Counted from the first letter of the stretch, positions 35,501 through 47,189 are shown. The stretch: DNA of 64,000 nucleotides from Isoetes taiwanensis (GCA_021234155.1 JAJEKV010000025.1:10229017-10293016); one strand, 5' to 3'. Made by a program: numbers and translations. Notes: a model not told the origin generated them from the sequence alone.

Positions 35501-35577
35501 TATGGGATCAAGAGGAGATGATGCATTTGATACTCCGCCAGATGGAATTAAGACACGGCAGAAGGCGGTTTCTATAA
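32530..35577 (+). CDS. TPR-CHAT protein: caspase-like CHAT protease with N-terminal myristoylation signal, 2 exons
   Basis: Exons 32530-34521 and 34591-35577, joined by a GT-AG intron in phase 0, encode 992 aa. The N-terminus MGAHFSCVPF fits the N-myristoylation consensus (G2, S6), with C7 as a possible palmitoylation site, so membrane attachment is likely. Residues about 130-560 are helical TPR-like repeats (for example AIGWLEKSYALSKTLPGKVY and KYDQGIELLSECLRKFLEVG), ending with WSERGKARDLAY, the usual lead into CHAT domains. The CHAT domain (about 655-965) shows IVPSEELSTLPFASFYD, the His block DWIHIASHA (H783), the Cys block VVMLSACNSGLGE (C861) and GVPTVVASLWKVDDEAT. H783/C861 form the expected clan CD catalytic dyad. 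CHAT proteases are separase/caspase relatives; TPR-CHAT pairs are best studied in bacteria. Substrate and role here are unknown. A 19-nt-upstream ATG (32511) opens an overlapping 28-codon uORF in another frame. Confidence 0.88.
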
Positions 35578-36318
35578 CATTCCATTATGTTGCAATCAAT
35601 AATAAAACTGATATCAATAAGGATTGCAGTGTGAGAAATGGGAATCATTTGTTAGTCAAGACATTCTTAGCTCAAAAGTCCAGCAAAATTGAGGTTTTGC
35701 TGGAAACTCAGTCTTCAGAAAGGTGAGAAGACGTGCAATTCTAAAGAAGAGTTAAAAAATTCCATACTGAAATATACATACAATTCTCAAGAATTAGAAC
35801 ACATGATTCTAATCGATTTATGAAACTTGCCCTTTCATATTAAGCTTTGACACTTTGAGTCATGAATCTCCTTGAAAAGGAACCTTGGACTACTGTTGCT
35901 TTGCAATATCTAGTCTCTCATTTGTGCTAGCGTGATGGCTATATGCATTGCATCAGGTCTGAAATCCTTGATAGAGCATCTGACGATACATTCAACTTAC
36001 CCATTTTATCAAATAGCAACATCAATTCCAATCAATAACTTTGTCCCATGCTTAGCCATGGTTGCTCAAAATAATGCTCAAGCCCTTTCTGATAAATGTA
36101 GAGCGTAAATATCAAGTTTAAAAGATAGAGCATCCATGTCTTAAACGCTATGTTGATGGCTAGAACTCTTTCTTATGAGTTGGGTATCTGGATTGGATTC
36201 GAGGCCATCAAACTTGCTTAAAACATAAACTATCACTCTTCACTTTGGAGGCAATGCAAATGGCTTTGTGGTGCAAGTTGCATGCCTAGAGGCAACTCCA
36301 TGTTCATATACATAAGCA
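35578..36318. other. 3' flank of the TPR-CHAT gene
   Basis: The stretch 35578-36003 is duplicated at 63565-64000 together with the second half of the gene, so it was part of the copied unit. It probably contains the 3'UTR. No other gene is seen. Confidence 0.55.
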
Positions 36319-36559
36319 ATGGTTGTAATGTGTTGGTGGTTGTTATCTTGCAAGAATTTTTGGGCTCTTTGGGCCCTTAAAAACGGCGGCACCGAAGGGC
36401 CAAAGCACAAGTTCTTATGTTATAAGTTTGCAAGTGTTTGTATCAAAGACGAAGGAAATATTGGCTTCGGAATTGGACTTGGATTCCAGAAAACCGTAAG
36501 CCAAATACCTTCGCGTGGTATTACATTTTTTGCGATGTTACCGCTTTTTTCGATAAAAA

Positions 36560-37600
36560 ATCCAAAGAAGGGGGTATTGACCCACCAATTCAACTTCTGG
36601 AAATCTATGAACGAGAATATGCCTCTGCTTTTGATTTGAAACCGCAGTCGAATACGCCAATGTGTGGAACCGCAAGTCGAATATGCCCCGTTCCAAAACC
36701 GAAGCCGAATGAATACCTTGCATGCTATCATCCGGGCGAATACCTCCAAAATCGTTGCGTGTAACTCCATCGCACGGCTCAGTTTTCCCCCGGCAACAGC
36801 GGGCAAGCTCAACAGCGTTATTGACTTCATGTTCCAAGCAATAAAACGGCATCATCCATGTTTCGGCCCCCAAGAAAAAAGAACTAGATTCGAGAAGGAA
36901 GGCCTGATCTCCTTAGTGCCACAAAAAACCAAAATATGGAGCTTAAGTACAAACGTAAGCTAATGTGTCATACAATTTACGTTTTCGACATTATTTGCAT
37001 GTGGTCAGCTCTACTGGAAAGTGAAGAAAAACAAGTCAAAACTATGGAGATTTTAATCGAAAAAGACCCAGCAGAGCTATTCTTTGTCTAAACACAACCA
37101 CTCAACCACTGATCTAATATGCCATCACGGATCTGTGGCTGGTCGTACTGCATTGGGACCCGTATGCTAAAAGGGGCTTGCAAAGTCTCAAACCAAGGAC
37201 CAGGGAAAGGGGATTGCCAGATTAAACAACCCACAAAAGAAAAAGCTGAGGAACTCTGTGACAAACAAGCAATTGTACCGAAGTCCAAATCCGCAGATCC
37301 GTACCCTGGTATTCGACTTGTAGTATAAGCAAGGGGGTATTCGACTTGCACATACATGCCTTAGTTTAGACGAGCTTAATACCCCCTTGGATAATCGACT
37401 TGTGTAATGCAGGTGTGAGTTTAGACGAGTCTAATATCCCCTTTTTAGGGATAGGAGGGCCGGCGAAGGAGAGATGGGAGGTATTTGACTTGCCTAATAT
37501 TAACACAAAATTAGGGGTATTCTACTTGTGGAATAAGTGTGCACGCCGAAACCACAAGTCTAATACCCCATATTCCACGAGTCTAATACCCCCTTGGAAT
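36560..37600. repeat. Dispersed short motif AAGTCKAATACCCC in both orientations, about 11 copies
   Basis: Versions of the motif or its complement (GGGGTATTMGACTT) occur at about 36571, 36645, 36673, 37308, 37334, 37374, 37392, 37427, 37479, 37514, 37555 and 37578. Several are followed by CTTGG or flanked by CCGCA. They occur singly, spaced 15 to 600 bp, in both orientations, so this is neither a simple tandem array nor a single hairpin. No reading frame in the region is recognisable. It may be a terminal-repeat-rich nonautonomous transposon or a protein-binding cluster. Confidence 0.55.
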
Positions 37601-38740
37601 CCAAGTCCAAATCGAGAGCCAATAAATGTACAGTATCAAAGAGGAGTATGTTATTAATACTTAATTCCAAAATTAAAAGGCTTGTAAATACCTAAGTACA
37701 AACGTGCGTATTTACAAATGCGTATAACACAACAAGAAAGCCTCAAAACATGAACTATGAAGAAATAAACACGAAATTTGATGAGGTATTAAGTTTGAAT
37801 TAACAAAATATAAAATTTTCATCCAAAATCCAAATATTTAGTTTTAAGTTTAACATCGATTTGCATTTTGGATTTAAGACTTTGGATTTAAGACTGCATT
37901 TGGAAAAGTCCTAGCTCTTAAGTGCTAGCAAGCTCTTTGCTCTGTATTACAACAATAGCCTATAGGTTGAGCAATTTGGTTGAGAGCAAAAAGATGACAC
38001 TAGGATATTCTGCCAAAAAATGATTATGAATGTGAGAAGAAACAGAAACATTAATGTTTAAGAATAGAGTAGGATAGAATAGAATAGAATGGTTTCTATC
38101 TTTCATGGAGACCAATCAGCCTATGGGACCCAATAAGAGAGTGCAACAGACTTATAACTGTTCGATGAAAAAACCCCGCCTTGAAAGGTTTTCGAGGGAA
38201 AAACTGTGGCAGTAATAAGAGTGATAACAAACTGTACAGTTATATATATCCTGTAATACACATGCAAGTCAGGCGAGTGTTCGGGGACATAGCTGATCCT
38301 GCACATCCATGACCTCCTGAAGGTATGATCCCAGCATTCGTACTGAAGCTATACTCAGTATCACATGTAGCGGCTGGCCAGGCCTGACCAACTCAACATA
38401 GCATGCTTGGATTTGATCATATGTCGGACAACTCTAGAGAGGATAGCATTTATCCTCAATGACTCCCATTTGGCAGCATCGACAAAGCATGTCCGTGGCT
38501 CTCCAATCCATCTGTCTATCTCAATTTGGAAATGGTGTGCATCTCTGCAAATCGAGGCAATGAGTATGTGCCTTTTCATAGGCATATGGGTATGCAGGTA
38601 GCGTTGCGGGCCCCGTTCCAATGTGGGATTTATGTGGCGCTGGTAGTGTGATGTCTTGACCTGTTCAAGAGCGCTGACATCCCAAAGCTTGCTGAGAAAG
38701 CAAGCATTTGATTCTTTTGATAAATTCAAGGCTCGCCCTG
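37601..38740. other. Spacer without recognised gene; unassigned minus-strand frame 38361-38729
   Basis: The 122-codon minus-strand frame 38729-38361 is the longest here but carries no motif I recognise. It ends where the copia fragment begins, so it could be part of an older element. The 29-bp segment at 38107-38135 (GGAGACCAATC...GGGACCCAATA) recurs with two changes at 28547-28575. Both copies follow a microsatellite. Confidence 0.4.
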
Positions 38741-39480
38741 TCCAGATATTTTAAACTTTCTCAAAAACAAAGTCCTTGCACTGATGAAGAAAGATGGCAA
38801 ATGAAAAAATGTCCCTATGCTAGTTTGGTTGGTGCATTAATGTATTTGGCTAATGCAACTGGCCCTGATATTAGTTATGTGCTGCTAATACTCTTGGTCA
38901 ATTCATGACTAATCCTGGACAGGTTCATTGGACTGCTGCTAAAAGGGTTTTGAGATACTTGAAAGGCACTTTCACTTGTGGCCTATTGTATACAAAGCAG
39001 AATGATGTTAATGTGTTGACTTTGATAGGCTATACAGATGCTGATTGGGGTGATTGTCCTGGCACTTTTCGTTCTACTAGTGGGAGTTGTTTTTTTGTTG
39101 GAAAATCCTTAGTTTCTTGAATGAGCAAAAAGCAACAATGTGTTTCTGTTTCCACTACAGAAGCGAAGTATATTGCTGCATCTGTTGCCAGCAGAGAATT
39201 GGTTTGGTTGCGGCAGTTGATGGATTGTTTACATCAAATTCAGTTGGGGCCTACTCTACTCATGTGTGATCATCAAAGTACGATTGCATTAACGAAGGAT
39301 GAGGTTTTCCATTCCAAATCTAAACATATTGAGCTACACTATCATTACATCAAGTTGGAAGAACGAAAGAAGACTATTGTTCTTAAATAGTGTCCAACAT
39401 CATTAATAGTTGTTGACATCTTCACCAAAAGCATTAGGACTTCAGAAATAAAAGATGTGCAAAGCAGTTCTTGGGATTGT
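38741..39480 (+). pseudogene. Ty1/copia pol tail (end of RT and RNase H)
   Basis: Plus-strand blocks are in the standard order for copia: CPYASLVGALMYLANATGPD, VHWTAAKRVLRYLKGTF, GYTDADWGDCPGTFRSTSG (RNase H with the DAD signature), KKQQCVSVSTTEAKYIAA, SRELVWLRQLMDCL, and SKSKHIELHYHYI. A stop at 39118 and others interrupt it. Upstream RT, integrase and gag are absent. Confidence 0.88.
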
Positions 39481-40090
39481 TGAATCTTTTGTTGTTACTT
39501 GAGTTGTTTTGAAAATGCTTGGGTTTTTTCCTTTTAACTCACAAAAGGTTTTTTTTTATCCAAGATTAGATTAAAGATGCAGGGAGGGATGGTTGAAGGC
39601 ATCTTTAAATATGAGATACAATTATTTTGTTGAAAAGGATAAAGTTGCAGGGAGGATGTTCGGAATCTCCCTTATATGGAGACGTGGTGCACCTTTACCT
39701 TTCCATTCCAAATCTAAACATATTGAGTTACACTATCATTACATCAACTTGGAAGTACGAAAGAACACTATTGTTCTTGAATATTGTCCAACATCATCAA
39801 TGGTTGTTGACATCTTCACCAAAAGCATTAGGACTTCAGAAACAAGAGATGTGCAAAGCAGTTCTTGGGATTGTTGAATCTTTTATTGTTACTTTGAAAG
39901 TGCTTGGGTTTTTTCCTTTTAATCCACAAAAGTTTTTTTTGATCCAAGACTAGATTAAAGATGCAGGGAGGGATGGTCGAAGGCATCTTTAAATATGAGA
40001 TGCAATTATTTTGTTGAAAAGGATAAAGTTGCGTGGAGGATGTTCTAATCTCTCTTATATGGAGACGTCGTGCACCTTTTACCTTTTTGC
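39305..40090 (+). repeat. 394-bp direct duplication of the copia RNase H end plus 3' LTR start
   Basis: The block beginning TTTTCCATTCCAAATCTAAA at 39305 recurs at 39699. Both copies run through the RNase H C-terminus, a polypurine stretch (GATGCAGGGAGGGA, about 39575 and 39960) and the start of the presumed 3' LTR, to TGGAGACGTSGTGCACC (about 39695 and 40077). Copies differ by scattered substitutions and small indels. Confidence 0.85.
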
Positions 40091-40099
40091 CTCATATGG

Positions 40100-41120
40100 C
40101 ACTCTTGTTCTAACAAGGCACATATTGATGTATAAATATTGATCTCGTATGAATGAAATTTTATCTTGTTTAGGGCAAAGCATCGCGACTCATATGCTCC
40201 ACCTTTTCTTTACATTCTTTAACATTCAGTTTGGTTTTGTGTTTCAATGTCGAAGTTTTGTCCGGATGCCTGGATCAATTGGCAAAGGGGGTTCTATTCC
40301 TCGCCTCCCCTTCTAGATTTTGAGGTGTTGTTTCCTCCTTTTTCTTCTATTAGTCCGTTATTCTCATGTCTCCAACCGATTCTTTTCTCGCCATTGTTTC
40401 TTGCTTTGGCCTCCTTGCACCTAATACTTAGCCGAATCGATGAGGTTGATGGGCATTCAACCGCTTTCCGCAGCGGCCTTTTCTCAAAACTACCAATGGT
40501 CCATGTCCCTCCCCTCTCTTGTGTTTTCTGATCATCCATAGCCCGCCACCTCTTTTCGGCAGAGATCATCCATAGCCAGAATCGCTTACTTGTTTACGCT
40601 TATGTCGCAATCTTTTTGGGGAGTGTTAAAATGAAATCATGGGATCTTGGGTGCCGCTCGTCTTATTTTTTGAGTGGTTCCCCTTCTCTTCCCTTTTCTT
40701 TTCGTTTTTATTTTTCTAATGGTTCTTCTTCCCTTTTCGCTTTCCCTTTTTTTTCCATTTTTATTTTTCTAATGGTTTCACCTTATCCCTTTCTTTCTTT
40801 CCTTCATTCCGCTTTATTTTTTCGCGCTCCTTGGTTCCTCGTACTTGCTAGGGTCTAGTTTCCTTGTTCCTCTGCTCTTCAGTTTTTTCTAGTTCCCTTG
40901 CTTCAGTGAGTTCGTGCTCACTTTGTCCATTTTGCATTTATTCACATTCTTCATTTGTCTCTCTTCATGTTGCTTTATTTGTAATCGCTAGGTTTTAGTC
41001 CCTTTGCCTCTTTGTTTGGTCAAGGTTTCCTTGTTTATGTGATGGTACCATGCATTTTAGGGGTTTTTTCTTTGTATTTTTACTTATGCCCATATTAGGG
41101 GTGCCAATTTCCTACTGTTA
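40100..41120. other. Pyrimidine-rich spacer, no gene
   Basis: The region is rich in T/C runs. A roughly 54-bp direct repeat around TTTTTATTTTTCTAATGGTT occurs at about 40705 and 40759. The first part is probably the rest of the copia LTR. Confidence 0.4.
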
Positions 41121-41130
41121 TATCATTAAC

Positions 41131-41183
41131 TAAACAAGAAATTTATCGCGGCGGCCAAGGCCGCCGCGAACATTTCTTTTGTC
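41131..41183. repeat. GC-rich palindrome (11-bp perfect arms, 2-bp spacer, extended imperfect arms)
   Basis: TCGCGGCGGCC (41146-41156) and GGCCGCCGCGA (41159-41169) are exact complements around AA. Outside them, ACAAGAAATTTA and AACATTTCTTTTGT continue imperfect pairing to roughly 25 bp per arm. It lies 1 kb beyond the C-terminal end of the Helitron helicase, on the side where a Helitron's 3' hairpin would be. The following minus-strand bases (TAAATTTCTTGT) lack an exact CTRR end. Confidence 0.6.
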
Positions 41184-41371
41184 CAACCCGCTGCAAAAGA
41201 ACTTTTGTGATAAGTCGAATAGATCTCAGTTCTGCACATGCTTGAGGTGCGAGAGAACATGCAAGAGTTGAACCTGCATTATTGCCGTTTGTTTCGTGCC
41301 CAGAGGATAGATAGGTGCTATAACCGACTACCATGGGATTCCCATTATTGTGTCTCACGTCTCTTCTTTTG

Positions 41372-41690
41372 GCATCCGATGACAGCCAGTGGGTTTTGGG
41401 CCTAGGTGGGGATTGCCCATTACCGACGGCTTGACCACTAGGCTGTTACCGCGATGGACATTTATTTTATTTTATTTTTGCATCCGATGACAGTCAGCGG
41501 GATATGGCTTTTGGATGGGGGTCACCCATTGCCAATAGCTTGACCACTAGGTCTATCACATGGATGTTCTTTTTCATTTATTTTTGCATCTAATGACAAA
41601 TGGGTTTTGGCTTTGATAGGGGTCACCTATTACCAATAGCTTGACCACTAGGCTGGCATCACGATGGCTATTTATTCTATTCATTTGTTG
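41372..41690. repeat. Three-copy tandem repeat, about 107-bp unit
   Basis: Units begin GCATCCGATGACAG at 41372 and 41480 and GCATCTAATGACA at 41586. Each contains a CCATTRCCRAYRGCTTGACC block followed by an A/T-rich end. Copies are diverged. Confidence 0.85.
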
Positions 41691-41981
41691 CCTTTCTTTT
41701 CAATTCCTCAAAGCAAAAAAAAATGAATGAGAGGGAATCCCATGGTAATCAGATAGCACGTCATCTATCGTATGGGCAGGGAAGGGATTTTTTTTTTCTT
41801 TTTTTTTTTTTTGTCTTTGGCATACCTTATCTGAATAACTTCCTCGACTAGCCATCTATAGAAGAGGATCAAGAAGTCGCCTATACCGCCTAAGTAGTCG
41901 CCAGAGAAAACACACGCTAGCACAATTTCTTCTAGACAATTTGTCCGAGATAAGAGGATCATCACATCACATGGTACCGTG

Positions 41982-42165
41982 GAAAGGCAAAGGATATACC
42001 TTACTTAAAGTTCAACTTCTTGCGCATTGCATACACTCCTACATCATCTTTTGTAAACCTAGATAATACCATACATATGAAAGGCAGAGGACATACCTTA
42101 CTTGAAGTTTAACTCCTTGCAGACGATACACTGCTACATCATCCTTTGTGAACACTACAAAGAAG
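41982..42165. repeat. Two-copy direct repeat, 97-bp period
   Basis: GAAAGGCAAAGGATATACCT at 41982 returns as GAAAGGCAGAGGACATACCT at 42079. The similarity continues through CTACATCATC in both copies. It sits just beyond the Helitron helicase C-terminus. Confidence 0.75.
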
Positions 42166-42169
42166 AGCT

Positions 42170-45100
42170 AAAAAAGTACCTTATCAACAGAGGAGCTCCT
42201 TATAGTTTTATATTTTGGTAATGATGTGTTCTCTCGTGAGAGGAGGATGAGTGCATCTTCTCTTTTCGCATGCAGTAAGAGCCGTATAACCGGCCATGTG
42301 CAAATACATCCCAGACGTTGTGTCAATGACAACGCCGATCCAATGTCAGCCCCCGGCAGCCTATTGAAGGTGGTCAATAAGATAAACCTGAGTGGCAATT
42401 GTCGCCCTCGGAATGGTCCATGGCCGGTTCTTCCTCGTTGATAGAAAAGTCACTTTCTAGAAATCGGTATGTACATGCATCGCCCCTGATGCCTCGCCTA
42501 GTACCTTCACCATGACAAATTTTATGCGTGCATTGACACGCACCATATAACTCGATTTTTTTACCAAACCCTTTTCCATATCCAACCGCTTCATATGCGG
42601 CATATGGCCCCTACTTTAAGCTTCACCATGGTTGGGTATTCCGAATGTGAAGTTATTAAGGAAATCGAGGTTGCATAAGGATGGTCGCCAGATGATTTCA
42701 TCTTGCTCTGATGTGGTCATGACTATAATACGATTTGTCGTGGACTAAGAACTCTACCAAGAATGCGATCATTGAAGCTATCAACACCTTTTGTTAATTG
42801 TCGACAATGTATTTCGTGGTCTTACATGAAATTGATTTTGCAAGATGTCACATGGATATAAAAATTCAATGCTATCTTCTATGCTAGTAGTTATATTAAA
42901 TATATCTAGTGAGACCGGCTGTCGTCCTCCCAATTTTCTCCTATGTGATCACCTAAACGCATTAGTTCAGTGGTCACCGTTATTTTGATCGGCTCTTCCA
43001 ATCTCATTACACCTAAAAAAGTTTGCCACAGTTGATGAGGATTTTATGGATGCATTATATGTTGCATTTCTCCCTCCCTTTACAACAAAGCGCGACTTGT
43101 CTAAAATCTCCGAAGCAATGAAATGCTTGCCCAAAGGGAAGATTGTTCCCCGCATAGTCGTTGTAATAGATGATGGGTACTTTCTATGACAGCTTTATTG
43201 GCCATTGGAAATTCATCCCGTGATGATGACCTTAGCCGCAATGAAGCAGATCCGCCGCTCCGTAATCATGTTCTATCATTGAATGAAGCCCCGCGCTATT
43301 TTCTTCTACGTGGATTTGGAACAACGAGTGGGCCTGTTCGCCCTCCCCCGGTATTGAGACCCTGCACGCTTTTGCATGACCGCATGGAAGAACTATACCT
43401 TGGTTGCCTCGTATCAATAGGCATATGCAATTTAGAAGGAATGTTTTACCTCTCGCCGCCTTTCCATCGATGAACAAAGGTTGGTTGCTTTCATTTGATT
43501 CAAGCCATTCCCGAACTTAAAACTATATATCTTCCGCTGGTCATTTTTCATTATGCTCGCCATTTGCATTACATTTCATCTAAGTATCGCCCATGGTCGT
43601 AAAATTTTCGCGAATTCATGCATGACATCTCTTCCAAGACGAGGTTGCAGCTTGGAGACCAAATGCCATGATGTTGGTACTATGTTGTGTTAGAATGTTG
43701 TTGATTAAATGAAGGGATTCATTAAAAGCCATTGTTTCATCATTTGGGTACTCGCCCAGCGTGTCAACACTCATTGGTACTTTGAACCGCTTCCATATTC
43801 AATTGTCGGACCTTGGTCCAAAGAAGAATATGGCAAAAAGAAACCGCAACCGGGGACTCCAATGATAAGGAAGCAGCTTCTTCCATCACTAGTATAGCCT
43901 CATTATGTGCCGTAGCAACCCTTCGCCTCGGCAGCTTTGTCGGTAACGCTTCATATTGTTGTCCATTAACCCATTTTCAGCTCATCCCATGTCCTTGCAG
44001 GCGGTAAAAGTAAAATTTGTCTCAAGTAGAATGCCTCTCCCACTCGAGGCAATAGCAATCGATTCTACAAACTATTGGTGCCTCACTCTTTTTCTTCACT
44101 ATATTGGTCACTTAATCCTTTCGCTCTTGTTCTACATAGTTCTCGTGTATGTCTAGCAAGGCGTAATTGAACGCTATCAATGTGTGTTGTTCGTAATAAT
44201 CGAATGTACGCGGAACATATCAAACCTAGCATCTAAAGGATGTAAAAGTATCGATCTAACAATGATCGTGGTGCTAGATGCTGGTAGATGTAATGGTAGA
44301 CATTTAACAAAGCAGACACTTATTAGTTATATCATAGGACATTGTCCTCCATGCCTCCGCTATGGATAAATACCGCGCCCTCAAGTAATCCCCGTATGTC
44401 ATCCCCGGGAGGCCTTTTAGGAACTTGATCGATGAAATGTTCTCTCGATGACCCATTTATGGTACTCTTCACATCGATGGTTGACCCGCGACACGCCTCC
44501 TTCAAAGATTGTTTCTAACGAAGCCGCAGTTCTTCATGCCGATTGCTTAATGACGACTTTATGAATGAATGACTTAATGCCCTTCTGGGTAACTCGAAAA
44601 GTCGCCACCGTCAATCCCTTTATATATGTATCCATAAAGGTATGAGAATATATGTACCGTGAGATGCTATATCCACCATAATGTGGCAATCCAATTCATG
44701 GAGCAGAATGCATTATATGGCACCACCCATACATCATCTATAGTTCTTCTCCTATACCGACATAACCCTTTGAGTCGAGATATGTCGTTGGAGTGATATC
44801 CTTTGGATATTTGTAGCAATAAAGTTGTTTCATCCCTACGAAAGCATCTATGAGTATGCTTATGAATCATAAATTTTGAACTTGCCCTCAAGGACCGGAT
44901 CTCAGAGGGTAATTCTACGGAGATGATCTCATCGATGCACTCACCGTGTATCTCGTGCTCCGGTTCGGAGGACGAGGTGGGAATGGGGCAATCCCGCTTT
45001 TTGAAATTCTATGACGCTTATTACATATGATATCCGCTGAAAAACTTATGAAGGAGCTCTTTTTAATCGGCCAGAATCTTCCATGGAAACAACGAACCAC

Positions 45101-47189
45101 AATCATAGGGACATCCGATGCATTCTCGGCCCAAATCTCTCAAGTGTCCTTTATTTCGTGCCAATCAAGATTTGTCGCCATAGTGATAAACAAAGTTGAT
45201 GCCCTTTGGCTCTAGATAGAGCTAATGCATCAGCAGACCGGAATGTAACACCATCGTTGGCTTCCTAAAAGGACGATGGCAAGACAATGTCGGGCCGTCG
45301 CCATTTTTTCGCCTCGAATAATCCTCGCCATATTGTATTCTTCTATTGCGAATGCCTGGCTGTTCTAAAGTAGTTCAATCGAAAGCATCCTCGACTCTTG
45401 AGTACATATCTACCAAGTATTCTCCACATAGACGCACCAAGTTGGATGAATCATCTTCATGTAGCAACCGTCCCTCGCACTCATTGCAATTGTGTAAGAC
45501 CATGTTCGCTCCCGAGTCCCCAACCAATTGTACCATGAATATGAGAGGATATTGCAATGGCTCATACATAGGATCAAGTATGTTCACAAAGGTTGGTTCA
45601 CCTTCGCTTTCAAGACCCAAAACCAGCCTACTCTAGGTGCAATGTCACCAGATTATTAACATCCACGATAAGGCGATATCATCACTAGCGCTTCTCCTTG
45701 TACAGCTTATATATGCTGGACAAGATGCGATGCTTCCCATCGCTCAAGGTTTCAATAAAGGGATTTACTTGATCAAGAACTAAACCCACGATACCGATCC
45801 ATTGAAATGGCACGCTTTGAGCTCGAGCTTGTGTGTACCTCTCCGACTCATCATATATATACCAATGTATTGATGGGTGGTTTCCCCACTAGGGCTTAGT
45901 CGATGATATGTTCGACCTGCTATGGTTACCGATGAAGGAAAGTCTAAATCTACAAATTTACCACTTACTCCAAGTACACTAAAAAGGTAATAATCTATTC
46001 ACCTTTCTTGCTAGTTTTGCAAATTCCGTATGTTGTAGAGATCATATAGTGTCATAGAATAGGAGGCAATATGCAATAGCCATCTTCCTTCATTGCAACA
46101 AAAGCCATTTTTTTCAACATTTAACAATGGAATTTGACAATAAGTGCATCTCTTATTCCATGTACACATAGCATATGTACGATTTATTGTCAAGTTCATG
46201 ATGTGCACAAGCTCTCCAATGTGCGGAAGGACTTTCTCCTCCGATCATTGGACCTTCTTCATTAGGTGTGCGATCGTGTTCATGTTTGAGCAGCTTTGAG
46301 TCCAAAATCTCAAGAGTTTGTGATTGTAGACCACCTTGTTCGCAGATTTCTAAATTTGAAACCGAGCAAATAGCCTCTAATTGCTCTTTCTCCAACCCGA
46401 GTAGAATGCAATATTCTTGCACGCTCCCTTGCTTTTGCCTTAAATGTTGCTTAATATTTCACACACCAATGGGTTTTCAAGCGCTTGAGAGTTTCTAATA
46501 GGAGAGACAATAGATGGCTCACCATGGGTTGGCTCCATAATTAATTGGTTTAGCTTGATGCATATTTTCTTTTGGGGTTTTGAATACGACATTTATTCAT
46601 ACAACTGTGTTTCTCTTCTGGCTACATTTCCATCACTTTGCAACTAGGGACCTGCTATCTACAATGGAGTTCTCTATAAGTCTATCCTCGCTAGCTTTGT
46701 ATGCATGCTCTCTATTTATTTGTCGTGATCATGTCTCTATCCTCCGCAGATATAAGTTTATGTAGTTCTACTCTTTCTACGTCAGATTCCTCGTCCCTAT
46801 CCTCCTGATAGGTTCGTAGCAGTTCTCTTTCTATTTGATGACGATCTTCTCTCTATCCTCTTCCGATAAGTTGGCATAACGCTCTTCCTTCTTTTAGATT
46901 GTATTCTTTGCATACTCTCTTTAGCCAAATCTAAGTTACACTCTTCGATCAAACTATTCAAAGTCGTACTATTATCTTGTTTACCCAACAAATTGTACCT
47001 ATGTGTTCTCAGATTTTTTTTCTTCTATTATTCTAGCTCGACGTTGTCTTGCACGCTCTCTAGTTCTTTCTCGTGATCCTCTCCCTATCATCCTCAACAA
47101 TTTGTATAGCCGCCGCTTCTCCTCTCGTGCTCTCTCTCTATATCTCTCAACTAGATCTCTTTGTAGCTTAATCTATCACTATCATTCAT
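42170..47189 (-). mobile_element. Degenerate autonomous Helitron (Rep-helicase) on the minus strand
   Basis: Read on the minus strand, RepHel blocks appear in canonical order through frameshifts. They are an Arg-rich N-terminus (from an ATG at 47189); CTYCQIPLLNVEKNGFCCNEG (about 46130); MYEPLQYPLIF (about 45560); and the HUH nuclease block IEFQKAGLPHSHLVL (44970-45015, His-Ser-His at 44977-44985). Next come YRRRTIDDVWVVPYN (about 44740) and YGYIYKGIDGG (about 44615, Tyr-motif region). The PIF1-type helicase follows with Walker A GKAARGKT (43442-43465) inside MFIDGKAARGKTFLLNCICL, a later ASIKSSS block (about 43060), and VFAHGRLYG (about 42285) near the C-terminus. Helitrons replicate by rolling circle and often capture gene fragments. 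Neither terminus (5' TC, 3' hairpin-CTRR) can be fixed. Confidence 0.85.
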
